From NCBI RefSeq assembly GCF_943913915.1, contig NZ_CALUAA010000012.1, positions 1 to 42,987 of the forward strand: a stretch of DNA of 42,987 bases. Direction: 5' to 3'. The notes under the pieces are model-generated. The model made no database searches, was not told where the DNA came from, and saw only the letters and a list, made by a program, of their open reading frames with translations. The position numbers and the translations under genes are program-made. This DNA is from an uncultured Peptoniphilus sp. (lineage in GTDB: Bacteria > Bacillota > Clostridia > Tissierellales > Peptoniphilaceae). This document shows positions 39,329 through 42,987 of this stretch, piece by piece (positions within the stretch are counted from its first letter, which is position 1; each line of letters starts with the position of its first letter).

Positions 39329-42300
39329 ATGGCAAAAACGATGAAAACAATGGACGGGAATACGGCAGCGGCTCACGTCGCCTACGCATTCTCCGACTTG
39401 GCGTGTATCTACCCGATTACGCCCTCATCTCCCATGGCAGAACATATCGACGCATGGGCCAGTAATCACAGAAAGAATATTTTCGGCAACGAAGTATCTG
39501 TAAAAGAAATGCAATCTGAAGCCGGTGCAGCCGGTGCTGTTCACGGTGCTCTTCAAGCAGGTGCATTAACCACAACTTATACCGCATCTCAAGGTCTTCT
39601 TTTGATGCTTCCCAACATGTACAAAATCGCAGGTGAATTACTTCCCGGCGTATTCCACGTTGCAGCTCGTGCTCTTGCAAGTCACGCACTAAGCATCTTC
39701 GGTGACCACCAAGACGTTATGGCAGCACGTGCATCCGGTTTCGCACTTTTAGCATCCGGTTCCGTACAAGAAGCTATGGACTTAGCAGGTGTTGCTCACT
39801 TAGCAGCAATTAAAGGTCGCGTACCTTTCGTTCACTTCTTCGACGGCTTCCGTACATCTCACGAAATTCAAAAGATCGAAGTTCTCGATTACGAAGATCT
39901 TGGAAAATTAGTTGACATGGACGCTGTTAACGAGTTCAGAGCACGTGCTCTCGCTCCCCAAGATCCTGAAGTTCGCGGTACCGCACAAAACCCCGACATT
40001 TACTTCCAAGAAGTAGAAGCTTCCAACCGTTTCTACAACGATATTATCGGTACTACGGAAGATTACATGAAGAAAATCTCCGAACTTACCGGTAGAGAAT
40101 ACAATCTCTTCAACTACTACGGTGATGAAAACGCAGAAGACGTTATTATCGCTATGGGTTCTGTAACTGAAACCATTGAAGAAGTTGTTGACTACCTCAA
40201 CGCAAAAGGCGAAAAGACCGGCGTACTTAAAGTTCACCTCTACCGTCCCTGGTCCGCTAAACACTTCATGGACAGCATGCCCAAGAGTGTTAAGAGAATC
40301 GCAGTACTCGACCGTACAAAAGAAAAGGGCGCTAATGCTGAACCCTTACTCTTAGACGTTCGCGACATGTACTACGACGCTGAAAACCGTCCGGTAATCA
40401 TCGGTGGTCGTTACGGTTTAGGTAGCAAGGACACCACACCTTCTCAAATCAACGCAGTATTCAAAAACATGCGTGCTGACGAACCGAAAGACGGTTTCAC
40501 CATCGGTATCGTAGATGACGTTACCAACCTTTCTCTTCCCATTGAAGAAGAAATCCACACCGAACCTGAAGGAACCATCGGTTGCAAATTCTGGGGCTTC
40601 GGTTCTGACGGTACTGTAGGTGCCAACAAGAGTGCGATCAAGATTATCGGTGACGGTACAGATATGTATGCACAAGGTTACTTCGACTATGACTCGAAGA
40701 AATCCGGTGGTGTTACCATGTCTCACTTACGTTTCGGTAACGAAAGAATCACATCCACTTACCTCTTAACCTCTGCTAACTTTATTTCTTGCTCCAAACA
40801 ATCTTATGTACATCAATATGATTTGCTTCGCGGCATTAAAAAAGGCGGCACCTTCCTCTTAAATACCACATGGGATTTAGATGAATTAGAAGAAAATCTT
40901 CCCGCAAGCTTGAAGAAAGATATCGCACAAAACGATATTCAATTCTATACCATCAACGCTACGAAGATTGCAGGTGAAGTAGGACTCGGCAACCGTACCA
41001 ACATGGTTATGCAAGCAGCTTTCTTCAAACTTTCAGAAGTTCTTCCCTTAGAAACTGCAGTAGCTAAACTTAAAGAAGCTATCGTAAAAGATTACGGTCA
41101 CAAGGGTGACGACATCGTCAACATGAACTATGCAGCAGTCGACGCCGGTATGAATGCTACTCATAAAGTTGATTACCCCGCTGAATGGGCTGACATCAAC
41201 GAAGAAGTAGATCACGCTATCGAAGGCGCACCCGAGTTCATCAATAAGATTCTCGTTCCCATTAACCGTCAAGAAGGTAACGACCTTCCCGTCAGCACCT
41301 TCGTTGGCATGGAAGACGGTACCTTTATGTCCGGTACTTCCAGATACGAAAAACGTGGTATCGCAGTTAACATTCCTCACTGGAAGATCGAAAACTGTAT
41401 CCAATGTAACCAATGTTCTTTCGTCTGCCCCCACGCCGTTATTCGTCCCTTCCTATTAGACGAAGAAGAAGCAGCTAAGAAACCTGAAAGCTTTGAAACC
41501 AAAAAAGCTAACGGTAAGGGTATGGATAAATACGAATATAGAATTCAAATTTCTCCTCTCGACTGTACAGGTTGCGGTAACTGTGCTCAAGTTTGCCCCG
41601 CTAAGGAAAAAGCACTTGTCATGGTTCCCTTCGAAGACGAATTCGACAAACAAGAAGACAACTGGAAATTCGCTCAAGAAGAAGTTACTTCCAAACAAGA
41701 CGAAATTCCTGCTGACAATGTAAGAAACTCTCAATTCCACATGCCGCACCTTGAATTCTCCGGTGCATGTGCAGGTTGTGGTGAAACACCTTACATTAAA
41801 CTTGTTACACAACTATTCGGTGATCACATGATGATCGCAAACGCAACCGGTTGTTCTTCCATCTGGGGTGGTTCCGCTCCGTCCATGCCTTATTGCACCA
41901 ATGACTGCAACCAAGGTCCTTCCTGGGCAAACTCCCTATTTGAAGATAATGCTGAATACGGTTACGGTATGAAGATCGCCGTCGATCAACAACGTGAAAC
42001 CATTCGCAAGAACATGGAAGCGTTCAAAGAACTCGGCGCTGATGAAGAAATCGCAGGAGCATTCGACGCTTGGTTAGAAGACCACAACAGCTACGAAGTA
42101 ACCAAGGCTGCTACTGCTAAGATTCTCCCCTTACTCGATAAGAAGACCGGCAACGATGAAGCAGATCAATTACTTGCTAACATCGACAGCATGAAACGTG
42201 TTCTTATCAAACCGAGTCAATGGATCTTCGGTGGTGACGGTTGGGCTTACGACATCGGCTACGGTGGATTAGACCACGTATTAGCCAGTGGCGAAAACAT

Positions 42301-42868
42301 TAACATCATGGTTGTCGACACGGAAGTTTACTCCAACACCGGTGGTCAATCCTCTAAGGCAACCCCGACAGGTGCTGTTGCTAAGTTTGCTTCCAACGGT
42401 AAAGAAGTTCGTAAGAAAGACCTCGGTCTTATGATGACAAGCTACGGCTATGTATACGTCGCTCAAATTGCTATCGGTGCTGACAAAAATCAAGCACTTA
42501 AAGCAATTAAAGAAGCTGAAGCATACGACGGACCGTCCTTAATCATCGCTTACGCTCCCTGTATCAACCACGGTATCCGCATGGGTATGGGTGTATCCAT
42601 CGCAGAAGAAAAGAAAGCCGTTGAAACAGGTTACTGGCACCTTTACAGATACAATCCGGAACTTAAAGACGAAGGCAAGAATCCCTTCAGCCTCGACTCT
42701 AAAGAACCGACCAAACCCTATAGAGAATTCCTTGAAGGCGAAGTACGTTACACCTCCCTCAAGAAATTGTTCCCCGAACGTGCAGAAGCACTTTATGAAG
42801 CAGCTGAACAAAACGCAAAAGAACGTTACGAAAACTACGCTCGTTTGCACAATGATCAAGCTGAATAA
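39329..42868 (+). CDS. nifJ: Pyruvate:ferredoxin (flavodoxin) oxidoreductase, single chain
   Basis: Homodimeric enzyme of 1179 residues that converts pyruvate and CoA to acetyl-CoA and CO2 and reduces ferredoxin. The domain order is complete: N-terminal pyrimidine-binding domain (YPITPSSPMAEHIDAW, ending about 240), transketolase C-like domain (about 260-400), the gamma-type domain (about 410-640), a two-cluster ferredoxin domain (CIQCNQCSFVCP from Cys690, CTGCGNCAQVCP from Cys746), and the TPP-binding domain with Cys814 and Cys817, GDGWAYDIGYGG and NTGGQSSKATPTGA. It is preceded by AGGAGG, driven by a near-consensus promoter and ends in a strong terminator. Codon choice is strongly biased (TTC, AAC, GGT, GAA, CAC), unlike most neighbours, in line with very high expression. 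It supplies the electrons that Rnf uses. Confidence 0.98.
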   Translation: MAKTMKTMDGNTAAAHVAYAFSDLACIYPITPSSPMAEHIDAWASNHRKNIFGNEVSVKEMQSEAGAAGAVHGALQAGALTTTYTASQGLLLMLPNMYKIAGELLPGVFHVAARALASHALSIFGDHQDVMAARASGFALLASGSVQEAMDLAGVAHLAAIKGRVPFVHFFDGFRTSHEIQKIEVLDYEDLGKLVDMDAVNEFRARALAPQDPEVRGTAQNPDIYFQEVEASNRFYNDIIGTTEDYMKKISELTGREYNLFNYYGDENAEDVIIAMGSVTETIEEVVDYLNAKGEKTGVLKVHLYRPWSAKHFMDSMPKSVKRIAVLDRTKEKGANAEPLLLDVRDMYYDAENRPVIIGGRYGLGSKDTTPSQINAVFKNMRADEPKDGFTIGIVDDVTNLSLPIEEEIHTEPEGTIGCKFWGFGSDGTVGANKSAIKIIGDGTDMYAQGYFDYDSKKSGGVTMSHLRFGNERITSTYLLTSANFISCSKQSYVHQYDLLRGIKKGGTFLLNTTWDLDELEENLPASLKKDIAQNDIQFYTINATKIAGEVGLGNRTNMVMQAAFFKLSEVLPLETAVAKLKEAIVKDYGHKGDDIVNMNYAAVDAGMNATHKVDYPAEWADINEEVDHAIEGAPEFINKILVPINRQEGNDLPVSTFVGMEDGTFMSGTSRYEKRGIAVNIPHWKIENCIQCNQCSFVCPHAVIRPFLLDEEEAAKKPESFETKKANGKGMDKYEYRIQISPLDCTGCGNCAQVCPAKEKALVMVPFEDEFDKQEDNWKFAQEEVTSKQDEIPADNVRNSQFHMPHLEFSGACAGCGETPYIKLVTQLFGDHMMIANATGCSSIWGGSAPSMPYCTNDCNQGPSWANSLFEDNAEYGYGMKIAVDQQRETIRKNMEAFKELGADEEIAGAFDAWLEDHNSYEVTKAATAKILPLLDKKTGNDEADQLLANIDSMKRVLIKPSQWIFGGDGWAYDIGYGGLDHVLASGENINIMVVDTEVYSNTGGQSSKATPTGAVAKFASNGKEVRKKDLGLMMTSYGYVYVAQIAIGADKNQALKAIKEAEAYDGPSLIIAYAPCINHGIRMGMGVSIAEEKKAVETGYWHLYRYNPELKDEGKNPFSLDSKEPTKPYREFLEGEVRYTSLKKLFPERAEALYEAAEQNAKERYENYARLHNDQAE

Positions 42869-42877
42869 GATTAATTT

Positions 42878-42906
42878 AAAAGGACCGAGTTTACTCGGTC
42901 CTTTTT
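42878..42906 (+). terminator. Terminator of the pyruvate:ferredoxin oxidoreductase gene
   Basis: AAAAGGACCGAGT (42878-42890) pairs with ACTCGGTCCTTTT (42893-42905) around two T residues, followed by further T. Confidence 0.9.
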
Positions 42907-42938
42907 CATATTAAACGTAAAGGAGTCTGGTGAAATGC

Positions 42939-42987
42939 ACTGACCCCCAAAAGTTGGACTTAAAAACCAACTTAAGGAGGTCAGTTT
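42939..42987 (+). mobile_element. Left end of a probable IS3-family insertion sequence, cut by the window
   Basis: The sequence TGACCCCCAAAAGTTGGACT at 42941-42960 resembles the terminal inverted repeats of IS3-family (IS150-like) elements. It is followed by a complementary CCAACTT (42967-42973) and GGTCAGT (42979-42985). AAGGAGG at 42974-42980 looks like the ribosome site for a transposase gene that would begin just past the window. No transposase codons are visible, so the family assignment rests on the repeat alone. Confidence 0.5.

Noticed and set aside
1..42987. CRISPR array, prophage or complete defence island
   Set aside because: No array of repeats with spacers, no phage structural genes, and no recognised defence nuclease or effector cassette were found. 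The Fic pair is the only candidate of that kind.

Overview
This window looks like a chromosomal stretch of a strictly anaerobic Gram-positive bacterium (Bacillota). The best guess is an anaerobic coccus of the Peptoniphilaceae/Tissierellia type, with moderate confidence. The basis is a complete Rnf ferredoxin:NAD+ oxidoreductase operon, a single-chain pyruvate:ferredoxin oxidoreductase, the clostridial gene order around rplU-prp-rpmA-obgE, HPr kinase, and Firmicutes-style AGGAGG ribosome binding sites. No rRNA and no species-specific marker is present, so the genus is not proven.

Layout. Bases 1-3639 look like the right end of an integrated element. They hold a MATE exporter cut by the window edge, a 493-base stretch of decayed insertion-sequence-like DNA with 20-base periodic repeats, and two adjacent Fic-domain genes on the minus strand. 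The stretch ends in a 20-base fragment that reads as the 3' end of a tRNA (or tmRNA), including CCA, followed by a terminator; this is the usual footprint of site-specific integration. From about 3650 the core genome follows: a secreted phosphodiester glycosidase-like protein, an unrecognised minus-strand gene, polA-coaE-lipoprotein, two tRNA-Leu genes flanking a frameshifted ADP-ribosylglycohydrolase, and a compact biotin-dependent carboxyltransferase with its own 67-residue biotinyl protein.

Bases 14004-19054 are the rnfCDGEAB operon. Together with the pyruvate:ferredoxin oxidoreductase at the far right (39329-42868) it outlines the energy metabolism: pyruvate oxidation gives reduced ferredoxin, and Rnf oxidises the ferredoxin with NAD+ while exporting Na+ or H+. 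Bases 19151-26499 begin with a NusG-domain-II protein and a Gx-type membrane protein, then carry maf, radC, and the elongation genes mreC, mreD and a very large PBP2. The run ends in a MinD-like protein that has lost its ATPase residues but keeps a membrane-targeting tail. Bases 26521-39212 carry a conserved RNA/ribosome block (B12-type radical SAM protein, DUF2344 protein, RNase G, L21, Prp, L27, ObgE, YhbY, NadD, YqeK, LCP protein, RsfS), then RidA, ComEA, UvrC and HPr kinase. After the pyruvate oxidoreductase terminator the window ends inside the left end of what looks like an IS3-family element.

The observations most worth following are the degenerate MinD-like protein after PBP2, the Fic pair with one glutamine-for-histidine active site inside an integrated element, the poly-T frameshift in the ADP-ribosylglycohydrolase, and the minimal carboxyltransferase/biotinyl pair next to Rnf.
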